DNA from: Brevibacterium aurantiacum
GTDB taxonomy: Bacteria > Actinomycetota > Actinomycetes > Actinomycetales > Brevibacteriaceae
Reading direction: 5' to 3'
Length of the DNA: 64,000 nt
Assembly (NCBI RefSeq): GCF_900169065.1
Contig: NZ_FXZB01000013.1
Coordinates: 62,001 to 126,000, forward strand
A model generated the notes under the pieces. It ran no database searches, had not been told where the DNA came from, and saw nothing but the letters and a program-made list of their open reading frames with translations. Position numbers and translations under genes: made by a program. This document shows, piece by piece, positions 53,873 through 64,000 of the stretch (positions are counted from its first letter, which is position 1; the number at the start of each line of letters is the position of its first letter).

Positions 53873-55672
53873 ATGGCGAACAGCGGCAGACCTACACCCG
53901 ATGAGTTGCCCCCGCCGGCAGCATCAACCATCACCCCGAAAGCCCTAGCCGGATTCAGGCATGAACTGGACCAGCGAAAATACGATGCCGTTGACGGTTC
54001 CTGGGCAGGCTCCGTACCGGCACAGTACGGGGTGGCACCTCGAGTACGGATCGGCCGCAGCAAATGGTTCAATCTCCTCTGGCTGCTGCCGATCGGCTTC
54101 GTCTTACTCATCGTCTTCATCGCCGTGGCTAAAGGCCTACGCGATATCCCAACGGTCGCCCAGTTCACGGAGACGTACCCGGGCACCGTAGTCCCTAATG
54201 GCGCCGAGGAGAATGCCGGTTTCCCGACCTGGGTGGGCTGGCAGCACTTCTTCAACATGCTGCTGATGATCCCGATCATCCGCTCCGGTGTCACGATCAT
54301 TGCCGACCACCCCCGTTTCTACTGGACGCGACATTCGACGCCAGGCAAAGACTGGTTCCGGGTGCAGAAACCTGTGCCCACCGATCCGCTCTGGACAGCC
54401 AAACAGGACTCAATCACCCTGCCCGACAGCATCGGCCTGCCCGGTCGGCGTCATTCGATCGGCCTGGCCAGGTGGTGGCATCTGGGCGTCAACACGCTCT
54501 GGCTGCTCAACGGAATCATCTTCTACATCCTCGTCTTCACTACCGGGCATTGGTTGCGCCTGATCCCCACCAGTTGGGATGTCTTTCCCAACGCGATCTC
54601 GGTCATGATCCAGTATCTATCCCTGGATTGGCCCACCGACAATGCTTGGGTGGCTTACAACAGTCTGCAGGTCCTGGCCTACTTCGTCACTGTGTTCATT
54701 GCAGCGCCGCTGGCCTTCATCACAGGGCTGGGCATGTCACCGGCCCTGTCCACCAAATTCAGGTGGATCAGTAGAATCTTCAGCATTCAGGTTGCGCGTT
54801 CCCTGCATTTTCTGGTGCTGATCTGGTTCCTGCTGTTCATCGTGATGCACGTGACTCTGGTGGTGGCAACCGATGCGCTGCACAACTTCAACATGATGTA
54901 CACGAACACCAATGATGACCACAGCTGGAACGGATTCTGGATCTTTGCCGTCTCACTGGCCGTGATGATTGTACTCTGGGTTGCCGTCACCCCCTTCACG
55001 TACAGGCATCCACGCATGGTTCAGCGCATCGGTTATGCCCTGATCGGCCCAACACAACGACTGTTTGAGCACCTTGATTCAAAACCGGGCCAGTACACCG
55101 AAAAAGACATTTCCCCCTACATGTGGCACAACGGCAAGTACCCGGAGACACCCGAATACAAGGGCCTATACGAAACCAACTTCGCCGATTACCGTCTCCA
55201 GGTCTCCGGTCTAGTCGAGAACCCCCTGGAACTGGACCTCAAGCAGCTGCGGGACCTGCCCCGCCATGAGCAGATCACCCAGCACTTCTGCATCCAAGGC
55301 TGGTCCGGCGTCGCCAAATGGGGCGGCGTCTCCATGCAGACCATCGTCGATCTGGTGAAGCCGAGCTCCGAGGCGAAGTGGGTCATCTTCTATTCCTTTG
55401 CCGAAGGACCCGACGGTGGTGTCTACTACGACGCCCAACCCATTGAACAGATGAGTTACCACCTGACCATGCTGGCCTACGACATGAACGGCGAGGCCCT
55501 ACCCTACGGGCACGGCGCCCCGCTGCGGCTGCGAAATGAAGTCCAGCTCGGGTTCAAACTCGTCAAATGGATCAAGGGCATCGAATTCGTCAAGGATTTC
55601 TCGGAGATCGGCGGCGGCGAGGGCGGCTACAACAACGACCACGAGTTCTTCGGCTACCGCCAATCGATTTAG
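53873..55672 (+). CDS. Cytochrome b561-like membrane domain fused to a sulfite-oxidase-type molybdopterin domain
   Basis: 599 aa. Six predicted helices (67-88, 122-143, 200-224, 262-288, 309-335, 352-374) include candidate haem-b histidines 125, 203, 226, 312 and 326. Residues ~410-590 form a molybdopterin-binding domain of the sulfite oxidase/MsrP (YedY) family, with the probable Mo-ligating Cys473 in [16 protein letters not shown]. In the MsrP-MsrQ system these parts are separate and the Mo subunit is exported by Tat; here they are fused and there is no Tat signal. Six helices put both termini on the same side, probably the cytoplasm. The substrate is unknown. ATG 53873 follows AGGAGTAAC; acnA starts 26 bp downstream. 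Confidence 0.82.
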   Translation: MANSGRPTPDELPPPAASTITPKALAGFRHELDQRKYDAVDGSWAGSVPAQYGVAPRVRIGRSKWFNLLWLLPIGFVLLIVFIAVAKGLRDIPTVAQFTETYPGTVVPNGAEENAGFPTWVGWQHFFNMLLMIPIIRSGVTIIADHPRFYWTRHSTPGKDWFRVQKPVPTDPLWTAKQDSITLPDSIGLPGRRHSIGLARWWHLGVNTLWLLNGIIFYILVFTTGHWLRLIPTSWDVFPNAISVMIQYLSLDWPTDNAWVAYNSLQVLAYFVTVFIAAPLAFITGLGMSPALSTKFRWISRIFSIQVARSLHFLVLIWFLLFIVMHVTLVVATDALHNFNMMYTNTNDDHSWNGFWIFAVSLAVMIVLWVAVTPFTYRHPRMVQRIGYALIGPTQRLFEHLDSKPGQYTEKDISPYMWHNGKYPETPEYKGLYETNFADYRLQVSGLVENPLELDLKQLRDLPRHEQITQHFCIQGWSGVAKWGGVSMQTIVDLVKPSSEAKWVIFYSFAEGPDGGVYYDAQPIEQMSYHLTMLAYDMNGEALPYGHGAPLRLRNEVQLGFKLVKWIKGIEFVKDFSEIGGGEGGYNNDHEFFGYRQSI

Positions 55673-55698
55673 AAACTTCTATTTCAGGAGCGAAACCC

Positions 55699-58491
<2,793 letters not shown>

Positions 58492-59042
58492 CAGTGGCAC
58501 CATGTCAATCCAGCCGAATTCGAGATGGAGTAAGTGACCATCCCGGGGTCGCGGCGTCGCCGCCGCGGAATCTGAACGTTGGCTTCTAAGCGGTAGACGG
58601 CCGGGAAAGAACACCACGGCACGGGCGCTCACAGAAGCGCGGCTCGACTTTTGCGCTCTTCTCGGGCGCTATTAGAACTTGGCTGTGCGCAAAACGAAGA
58701 CTTCCCCACCTCAACCCTTAGGCTGTCTTGCTGTTACGGGGATGCCAGATTTCCAGCATGCTGAAGGCTTGCAAACCGCAAGCTTGCAGACTGAATTGCG
58801 CCAGAACTCTCCGGTGAATTCCGGCGTCGTCCTCGAAGGCGAACCGCACCCCGCCAACAGCGCGCGAATGGCTGTACATGCATTTTACGAAGGCCAGGTG
58901 CCGTAAGAGGCGCCAAACTCCTCTCCAGGTTCCCTACACCCCGGAGAAGCAGCCTGGTAACGTGAACTATGCGAGGGCGGTTCCAATGATCGGGGGCATC
59001 ATCCTCGTCAGGGTATAGCCGGCCTCGAATTGGAAGGCTGTC
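58492..59042. other. 551-bp intergenic region, no supported gene
   Basis: Open frames here are short and have no coding signature. A small hairpin GCTTGC-AAACC-GCAAGC lies at 58767-58783. No terminator with a strong stem directly after the aconitase gene was found. Confidence 0.5.
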
Positions 59043-59951
59043 ATGACCGCAGAGAATAGCTCTACAGAACAGACGACTATAGGACTCGGGGTCCTCGTCG
59101 GATATGACGGCTCCGAACATGCCGCACGCGCCCTCGAGTACGGCGCGGAAGAGGCCACCCGTCGCAACTTAGCCCTCACCGTCGTCTGCGCCTACATTGC
59201 CCCCGCGATGTTCTATGCCAACCTTGCGTCCATGCCGGTGGAGAACGGGCAGGACACGTCACGCCGAGCGGTCGAGAAGCTTCTCGTTGAAGCGGCTGAA
59301 CTCCTGCCAGATCACGCTGGAAAGGTCTCCTACCGCGCCGAGCAGGGCGATGCCACCGGCGTACTGAGGGACCTGAGCGCCCACGCAAGCGCAGCCGTCG
59401 TGGGTTCGAGGGGCCGTGGTGGATTCATCGGGCGACTACTCGGCTCGGTGTCAACTGCTCTGCCTGCACATGCTCACTGCCCGACGATCGTGGTACCCGG
59501 CCACCGGCCGGAGACGTCCAATGCCCCGATCGTCGCCGCCGTCGACGGCTCGGATTCGGGGAGCCTGGCCATGTTCGCTGCTGCCGAAGTGGCCAGCTCA
59601 CGAGGGACTGCGCTCGAAATCGTCTGTGTCCTGCCCAGAGGCGAGGAATGGCTCTATTGGTACCCCGAACTGGAGCTGAGTTCCGAGGTCACCGACCGGA
59701 GGAGCAAGGAGCTCGAGGCCGGACTCGAGGTCCAGGCCGCCGCCGTGGCTCAGCAGTTCCCCGACCTGAAGGTGAGCGCAGTGGTGTCGATCGGAGATCC
59801 GACTGAGGTTATCGCCGAGAAGACGAAAGCTGCTGCGCTGACTGTTCTGGGTACCCGCGGTCGAGGACCCGCCAGCAGTGCGCTTCTGGGGTCCGTGTCA
59901 CGCGGGGTCCTCCACCATGCACAGGGCCCGGTCATGATCGTCCCGAGCTGA
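59043..59951 (+). CDS. Universal stress protein with tandem UspA domains
   Basis: 302 aa. Two UspA domains (about 15-150 and 160-302) start with GVLVGYDGSEHAARAL and VAAVDGSDSGSLAM. Both keep the ATP-binding loop: GSRGRGGFIGRLLGSVS and GTRGRGPASSALLGSVSR. In mycobacteria such tandem proteins belong to the hypoxia/NO-induced Dos regulon; here the neighbourhood (FNR-like regulator, ferredoxin remnants, PPOX protein) points the same way, but no DosR-type site was identified. The start is ATG 59043. Confidence 0.9.
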   Translation: MTAENSSTEQTTIGLGVLVGYDGSEHAARALEYGAEEATRRNLALTVVCAYIAPAMFYANLASMPVENGQDTSRRAVEKLLVEAAELLPDHAGKVSYRAEQGDATGVLRDLSAHASAAVVGSRGRGGFIGRLLGSVSTALPAHAHCPTIVVPGHRPETSNAPIVAAVDGSDSGSLAMFAAAEVASSRGTALEIVCVLPRGEEWLYWYPELELSSEVTDRRSKELEAGLEVQAAAVAQQFPDLKVSAVVSIGDPTEVIAEKTKAAALTVLGTRGRGPASSALLGSVSRGVLHHAQGPVMIVPS

Positions 59952-60070
59952 TACCTCCGCGACCCGGTGCGTTTCGGGAAGCTGCTCTCCGGCGTGAGTG
60001 CGGCTCTGCTCGCACCCGTGGCGCCCACTTGGGTGGCTGCTGCCGGATTGGCTGGCTTTTCGGGGCCCTG

Positions 60071-60250
60071 ATGGCGGTGTATCTCAAGACACCGGGGATG
60101 ACACCCCGAGGACGGAATTCGCCCGGCTCCGGAAGGGATGGGGGCATTGCCCGCGATGACTTTATGCTCGGCAGCGCGATGGGACTGCTCGTGGATGAGC
60201 TCACCGACCAGAAGGCTCGACAGAACGTTTCCAGAAAGAAGGTGCGATGA
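60071..60250 (+). CDS. Possible small protein overlapping the PPOX gene
   Basis: 59 codons from ATG 60071. The first half is low in coding character, but GIARDDFMLGSAMGLLVDELTDQKARQNVSRKKVR (residues ~25-59, cited in the blocks DDFMLGSAMGLLVDELTDQ and ARQNVSRKKVR) reads as an amphipathic helix with a basic tail. The stop TGA overlaps the ATG start of the next gene, as in coupled genes. I do not recognise it. It might instead be the 3' remnant of a longer decayed gene. Confidence 0.3.
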   Translation: MAVYLKTPGMTPRGRNSPGSGRDGGIARDDFMLGSAMGLLVDELTDQKARQNVSRKKVR

Positions 60251-60711
60251 TGGACATGTCAGAGGATGTAGAAGAACTCTCGGTCGACACATGCTGGGCG
60301 CTGCTACGCACGACCACCGTAGGCCGCCTCGCCGTGTGGGTGGACGAACACCCCGACATATTTCCCCTTAACTACGCAGTGGATCACGGAACCCTCGTAT
60401 TCCGGTCCCGGGAGGGAACGAAAGTCCTCGGCGCTCTGTCCGATGCCCCGGTTGCATTAGAGACCGACGGATACGATCCAACAACCTCCAAAGCATGGAG
60501 CGTCGTGGTGAAAGGCCGCGCCAAGACAATCAGCCAGGTTGGGGACCTGATGGACACCGTAGACCTTCCGCTTTTTCCGTGGCAGGCCGGGGGCAAGAAC
60601 AGGTTCATACGCATTCATCCCGATCTCGTAACCGGGCGCCGTTTCCCCGTGGCCGGCCCTGGCATATGGCGGACGCCGCTATCGGACGTCAGGCGTACAT
60701 CAACAGAATAG
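60247..60711 (+). CDS. Pyridoxamine-5'-phosphate-oxidase-fold (flavin-binding) protein
   Basis: 154 aa. The split beta-barrel pattern CWALLRTTTVGRLAVWVDEHPDIFPLNYAVDHGTLVFRSREGTKV (blocks TTTVGRLAV, PDIFPLNYAVD, LVFRSREGTK) and FEAD-equivalent SKAWSVVVKGRAKTI mark the small PPOX-like family of actinobacteria. Such proteins bind FMN, F420 or haem; some are Dos-regulon members in mycobacteria. Cofactor and substrate cannot be told from sequence. ATG 60247 or 60250 is the start; AGAAAGAAGG lies upstream. Confidence 0.8.
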   Translation: MMDMSEDVEELSVDTCWALLRTTTVGRLAVWVDEHPDIFPLNYAVDHGTLVFRSREGTKVLGALSDAPVALETDGYDPTTSKAWSVVVKGRAKTISQVGDLMDTVDLPLFPWQAGGKNRFIRIHPDLVTGRRFPVAGPGIWRTPLSDVRRTSTE

Positions 60712-60745
60712 GGCGTCCATCCAGTGTAGCTGTGGAGAGTAACCG

Positions 60746-60847
60746 ATGACCTACGTAATCGTCCAGCCCTGTGTGGACATCAAGGATAAGCCGTGCGTTT
60801 AAGAATGCCCTGTCGACTACATCGAGGAAGATGATCGGTCGCGTTAA
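60746..60847 (+). pseudogene. fdxA: Remnant B of a 7Fe-type ferredoxin gene
   Basis: The frame from ATG 60746 reads MTYVIVQPCVDIKDKPCV, a stop (TAA at 60800-60802, in place of a Glu codon), then ECPVDYIEEDDRSR and a second stop. Intact FdxA reads C(I/V)EECPVDCIYEG.RSLYI and continues with a second CxxCxxC set. The fourth Cys of the first set is Tyr, and the second cluster half is absent. GGAGAG lies 8 nt upstream. The gene is decayed. Confidence 0.8.
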
Positions 60848-60918
60848 GAGTCAAGGGCGGGATCCGAGCTGTCGGAGATGACTGGCCGAACAATTCACCC
60901 ATCCCTCAAGGCGCCGGT

Positions 60919-61602
60919 CTACCGAGGTATGGCTATGCATTCGAGCGCGTCAATGGCGCGAATCGTGACGTCACGGCGTCCGTGGAGTTCGATGATTCCG
61001 GAGGCGGAAAGTGCGGCGAGGCGCCGGCTCAGAGTTTCCGGCGTAGTCCCGAGGTAGGCGGCGACTTCTTGCTTGGCCATCGGCAGCTGCACTGTCGCAA
61101 CGCCGTCTCGGATGCTGCCGGGCAGATCCAGCAGGTAGGCGGCGACGCGGGCGTTGACGTTGCTGGAGGTGATCGCGGCCAGCAGTCGCTCGACGGAAGA
61201 GAGCCGGTCGGACAGGGCTCGCAACATCCGCTGACTGATATCCGGATAGTCGCGGAGCAGGGCTGAGAGGTCGGCATGGTTGAAGACGCACATCCGGCTG
61301 TCTTCCAGCGCGACGACAAGGTCGACCGGGCGGTGGCCCGTGAGGAAAGCCCGTTCGCCCACGACGTCACCGTCTGTTACCGTTCGCAGGATCTGGTCCT
61401 GACCATTAGCGGCCGCGCGGCTGACCTTGAGATGTCCACTGTGCATCACCAGCAGACGCGATACTGGCTGCCCGGGGGAATAGACTGTCTCCCCCTTTTC
61501 GACGCATGTGGGGCGAACGAACTCCGCCACGTGCAACTGCTCCTGGCGCGTTAGCCCTTGGAAGATCGGGACGCGGGCTACGCACAGGTCATCGTCAGAC
61601 AT
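60919..61602 (-). CDS. Crp/FNR-family regulator with FNR-type recognition helix
   Basis: 227 aa. A cyclic-nucleotide-like sensor domain (about 10-125) has GDVVGERAFLTG; a dimer helix (about 120-148) leads to a winged helix with MAKQEVAAYLGTTPETLSRRLAAL. The recognition helix contains Glu189, Ser192 and Arg193, the E..SR pattern with which E. coli FNR reads TTGAT. Cysteines 7, 33 and 105 are candidates for a metal or redox sensor, but this is fewer than the four of E. coli FNR. It diverges from the chaperone/ATPase genes and shares the FNR box at 61682-61695. ATG 61602. Confidence 0.87.
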   Translation of the reverse strand: MSDDDLCVARVPIFQGLTRQEQLHVAEFVRPTCVEKGETVYSPGQPVSRLLVMHSGHLKVSRAAANGQDQILRTVTDGDVVGERAFLTGHRPVDLVVALEDSRMCVFNHADLSALLRDYPDISQRMLRALSDRLSSVERLLAAITSSNVNARVAAYLLDLPGSIRDGVATVQLPMAKQEVAAYLGTTPETLSRRLAALSASGIIELHGRRDVTIRAIDALECIAIPR

Positions 61603-61681
61603 ATCTCAAGCCTACCGGAGCCGGCGTTGGCGCTACGGCACCAGTTGCCGCCAGGTCCACCTCGTACGGTGCAGGGCGCAC

Positions 61682-61723
61682 TTGATCTAGGTCAAGGAGT
61701 TCCCGATAGCGAGTACCTATAGT
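61682..61723 (+). promoter_or_regulatory. FNR-box-like site and -10 of the chaperone/P-type ATPase operon
   Basis: TTGATCTAGGTCAA (61682-61695) matches TTGAT-N4-ATCAA at nine of ten half-site positions. TATAGT at 61718-61723 is a good -10; the predicted start near 61730 places the site centre at -41.5, the classical class II activator position of FNR. No other such site was found in the right-end region. Confidence 0.65.
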
Positions 61724-61768
61724 GAAAATATCAACAAAATGAACACCAATGTGAAAGGGATTCTCACA

Positions 61769-62002
61769 ATGACTACCTCCACCGCCACCCACACCATCTT
61801 GAGGGCTGAGGGATTCTCCTGCCCGTCCTGCGTGGCCAAAATCGAGAAGCAGGTCGGCCGTCTCAACGGAGTCGAGAAGGTAAAGGTCCATTTCGCCTCC
61901 TCCCGCATTGAGATCGACCACGACGCCGAGCGCGTCTCTGTGGACGACCTCATGGCTACCGTGGCCAAGGCCGGCTATAAGGCCACTCCTGCCGCATTCT
62001 GA
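61769..62002 (+). CDS. Heavy-metal-associated (HMA) chaperone, CopZ-like
   Basis: 77 aa. A ferredoxin-like HMA domain with the metal site SCPSC (Cys18, Cys21) in GFSCPSCVAKIEKQVGRLNGV (core GFSCPSCVAKIE). The usual Met before the motif (GMTCxxC) is Phe, so copper binding is not assured. ATG 61769 is preceded by GAAAGGGA 8 nt upstream. The P-type ATPase follows after 93 bp; because that pump lacks an N-terminal HMA domain, this protein may deliver or receive its metal. Confidence 0.85.
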   Translation: MTTSTATHTILRAEGFSCPSCVAKIEKQVGRLNGVEKVKVHFASSRIEIDHDAERVSVDDLMATVAKAGYKATPAAF

Positions 62003-62095
62003 GGCTCCCCCGGCCGGCCTCTGCTAGCGCGCACACCCCTCCCCCTTTCCATTCGCCGGTTCGCTGGCACCCATCGCAGAAAGGTCGTACCGAAA

Positions 62096-64000
62096 ATGAA
62101 CAGGCTCCAGAAATGGGTCTATGGGAACTGGCCAGTCCCCGTCGTGTCCGGCGTGCTCATCATCGTCTCCTTCGCCGTCCAGCGGTTCGCAGGGGGTGCG
62201 GCCAACCTCACCCTCAGCCCCCAGTGGTGGCTCGATGCCGGCACCCTCTCCACCCATGCCACCACGGTCTTCACCCTCGCCAACGCTTTCATGGTCGCCG
62301 CCGCCGTAGTCGCAGGCTACGGGATCGTGATCAAGGCGGTTCGCGCAATTATCGCCAGGGTCATAGGGATTGACCTGCTCGTGTCGATCGCGGCGATCGG
62401 CGCGATAATCATCGGCAACTTCTGGGAGGCCGCGGCTGTCACATTCCTGTTCGCCATCGGCCACGCTCTAGAAGCTGCGACCCTGAACAAGACGCGCTCG
62501 GCACTGGCCGAGCTTGTCGCCGTCGCCCCGGATTCCGCCGTCGTCATGCGCGATGGCGAACAGCTGGAGATCCCTGCCGGGCAGGTGAGGATGGGTGAGA
62601 TCGTCCTGGTCAAGAACGGCGCGAAGGTCCCCGTGGACGGGCAGGTCGTCTCCGGTACCGGCGCCATCGACGAGGCCTCCATCACCGGCGAATCGATCCC
62701 GGTTGAAAAATCCAAGAACGATCACGTTTTCGCCGGTACCGTCTCGCAAGGCGGCTTCCTGCAAGTGCTGGCTGCCGGCATCGGCGCGGACACCACCCTG
62801 GCCCGTATCATTCACCGGGTGGAAGAGGCCCAGGACGCCAAGGCTCGCACCCAGGATTTCATGGACCGCTTCTCCCGGTGGTACACCCCCTCTGTAATAG
62901 TGCTAGCACTTGTAGCCGGACTGATCGCCGGCGACGTGGTCCTCGCGTTGACCCTTCTGGTCATCGGGTGCCCCGGCGCCCTGGTCATCTCCATTCCGGT
63001 CGCGATTGTGGCCGGCATCGGGCGCGCCGCGCGTAATGGCATCCTGATCAAGGGGGGCGAGTTCTTGGAGACCTCGGCGAAGATCTCAGCGGTCGCCGTG
63101 GACAAAACTGGTACCCTCACCGAGGGCAAGCCTCGGCTGACCGACGTCGTGGTACTCGACCCGACACGGGGCCGTGCCGAGGTGCTCCAATGGGCTGCTG
63201 CGGCCGAGGCCGGGTCGGAGCACCCTCTGGCCCGTCCCATCCTGGAGACGGCGCGCGAGGAAGGGGTGGCCCCAGAAGGGATTCCCGGTACCGTCACCCC
63301 GGTGCCTGGTAAGGGCATCGTGTCCGATGTCGCCGGCCAACGAGTGCTCATCGGTAACCCGCCTCTGCTGGACCAATACAGCATTCCCAACGACGGCCGC
63401 GCTGCCCAGGCTGCGGAGGCGCTAGCCTCCGCCGGCAAGACGCCGATGATCGTCGCCGTCGACGACAAGGTGATCGGCGTCATCGCGGTGGCCGACCAGA
63501 TCCGCCGGGATGCCCCCGAAATGGTCGCTCGGCTCCACCAAGCCGGCGTCGAAAAGGTGGTCATGCTCACCGGTGACACCCGGCTGGTAGCTGAGGCTGT
63601 CGGGAAGGCCACTGTGATCGACGAGATCCACGCCTCGCTGCTCCCGGAAGACAAGCTGGACGTGGTTGCGCAGTTGCAGCGCCAGGGACACACGGTTGCC
63701 ATGGTTGGCGATGGCGTCAATGACGCCCCGGCGCTGGCCACCGCCAACATCGGCGTGGCAATGGGCGCCGCAGGCTCGGCCGTGGCCGTGGAGACCGCGG
63801 ACATCGCCCTGATGGGTGACAACCTGCTCAAACTGCCGGAGGCCATTGGCCTAGCCAAGCAGACCGTGTCAGTGATGAGGCAGAACATCGCGATCGCCCT
63901 GATCACAGTGGTGCTGCTGCTGGCCGGCGTTTTCGCCGGCGGGGTGACCATGTCCGTCGGCATGCTCGTCCACGAAGCCTCCGTACTGGTGGTCATCATC
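62096..64000 (+). CDS. P1B-type heavy-metal ATPase, partial at right edge
   Basis: 635 codons are visible, no stop. From ATG 62096 (AGAAAGG upstream) the protein reads MNRLQKWVYGNWPVPVVSG and has two leading helix pairs. Actuator TGES lies near residue 198, phosphorylation-site DKTGTLTEG at Asp336, SEHPLARP (nucleotide-binding His-Pro), GDGVNDAPALA, and a late HEASVLVVII helix. The ion-binding helix motif is CPG (Cys292-Pro-Gly) instead of CPC, CPH, SPC or TPC. There is no N-terminal HMA domain; the chaperone at 61769 may supply it. The metal cannot be assigned. Confidence 0.88.
   Translation, partial: MNRLQKWVYGNWPVPVVSGVLIIVSFAVQRFAGGAANLTLSPQWWLDAGTLSTHATTVFTLANAFMVAAAVVAGYGIVIKAVRAIIARVIGIDLLVSIAAIGAIIIGNFWEAAAVTFLFAIGHALEAATLNKTRSALAELVAVAPDSAVVMRDGEQLEIPAGQVRMGEIVLVKNGAKVPVDGQVVSGTGAIDEASITGESIPVEKSKNDHVFAGTVSQGGFLQVLAAGIGADTTLARIIHRVEEAQDAKARTQDFMDRFSRWYTPSVIVLALVAGLIAGDVVLALTLLVIGCPGALVISIPVAIVAGIGRAARNGILIKGGEFLETSAKISAVAVDKTGTLTEGKPRLTDVVVLDPTRGRAEVLQWAAAAEAGSEHPLARPILETAREEGVAPEGIPGTVTPVPGKGIVSDVAGQRVLIGNPPLLDQYSIPNDGRAAQAAEALASAGKTPMIVAVDDKVIGVIAVADQIRRDAPEMVARLHQAGVEKVVMLTGDTRLVAEAVGKATVIDEIHASLLPEDKLDVVAQLQRQGHTVAMVGDGVNDAPALATANIGVAMGAAGSAVAVETADIALMGDNLLKLPEAIGLAKQTVSVMRQNIAIALITVVLLLAGVFAGGVTMSVGMLVHEASVLVVII

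Noticed and set aside
58679..59120. Short frames between the aconitase and universal stress protein genes
   Set aside because: No family features, no consistent start signals, and opposite-strand overlaps.

Overview
The window looks like the chromosome of a high-GC actinobacterium, most likely a Micrococcales member close to Brevibacterium (inference). Supporting signs are a mycothione reductase, a QcrCAB-CtaCDEF branch with a di-haem cytochrome c and a lipoprotein CtaC, polyphosphate glucokinase, GlnE with two type I glutamine synthetases, frequent GTG starts and several apparently leaderless promoters. Gene order from about 2.5 to 46 kb resembles the M. tuberculosis Rv2180-Rv2230 region from memory: DnaQ-UvrC protein, trpD, ctaE-qcrCAB, ctaFDC, erpA, pepA, E2, lipB-lipA, glnA-glnE-glnA2, zinc-ribbon/Nif3. 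No tRNA, rRNA, CRISPR array, insertion sequence or complete prophage was seen.

Layout. 0-6.4 kb: 5' end of pyruvate carboxylase, an orphan ParA ATPase, a MerR regulator, an acyltransferase, a serine hydrolase, a small membrane protein and a DEDDh exonuclease/UvrC-like fusion. 6.4-16.3 kb: trpD, then the aerobic terminal respiratory genes ctaE-qcrCAB (+) and ctaC-ctaD-ctaF (-), separated by about 1.2 kb of apparently non-coding or decayed DNA. 16.3-22.3 kb: aat, erpA, an M20 dipeptidase, a DUF3043 protein, pyrD, pepA. 22.4-30.7 kb: lipoate module (lpdA, E2, lipB, lipA) plus membrane proteins. 30.8-38.5 kb: nitrogen module (glnA, glnE, glnA2) with mycothione reductase inserted. 38.8-46.4 kb: ald, a FadR-type regulator, map, ppgK, the RNase P RNA gene on the minus strand, yaaA, zinc-ribbon protein and Nif3. 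46.5-53.4 kb: acyl-CoA synthetase, bioB with a BioQ-like operator, nucleobase permease plus L,D-transpeptidase-like protein, YceI, small Rieske protein and cupin.

53.4-64 kb is different in character and is the most interesting part. It holds a six-helix cytochrome b561-like membrane domain fused to a sulfite-oxidase-type molybdopterin domain, an aconitase gene broken only by one in-frame amber codon, a tandem universal stress protein, a flavin-binding PPOX-fold protein, two decayed remnants of a 7Fe-type ferredoxin gene, and an FNR-like regulator divergent from a heavy-metal chaperone and a P1B-type ATPase with an unusual CPG transmembrane motif. An FNR-box-like palindrome lies 41.5 bp upstream of the predicted start of the chaperone/ATPase transcript, and the regulator carries the FNR-type E..SR recognition residues. 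Together these suggest a partly decaying, oxygen- or redox-controlled accessory module (inference). The ATPase runs off the right edge.

All calls come from reading the sequence and from recalled family knowledge; no database search was run.
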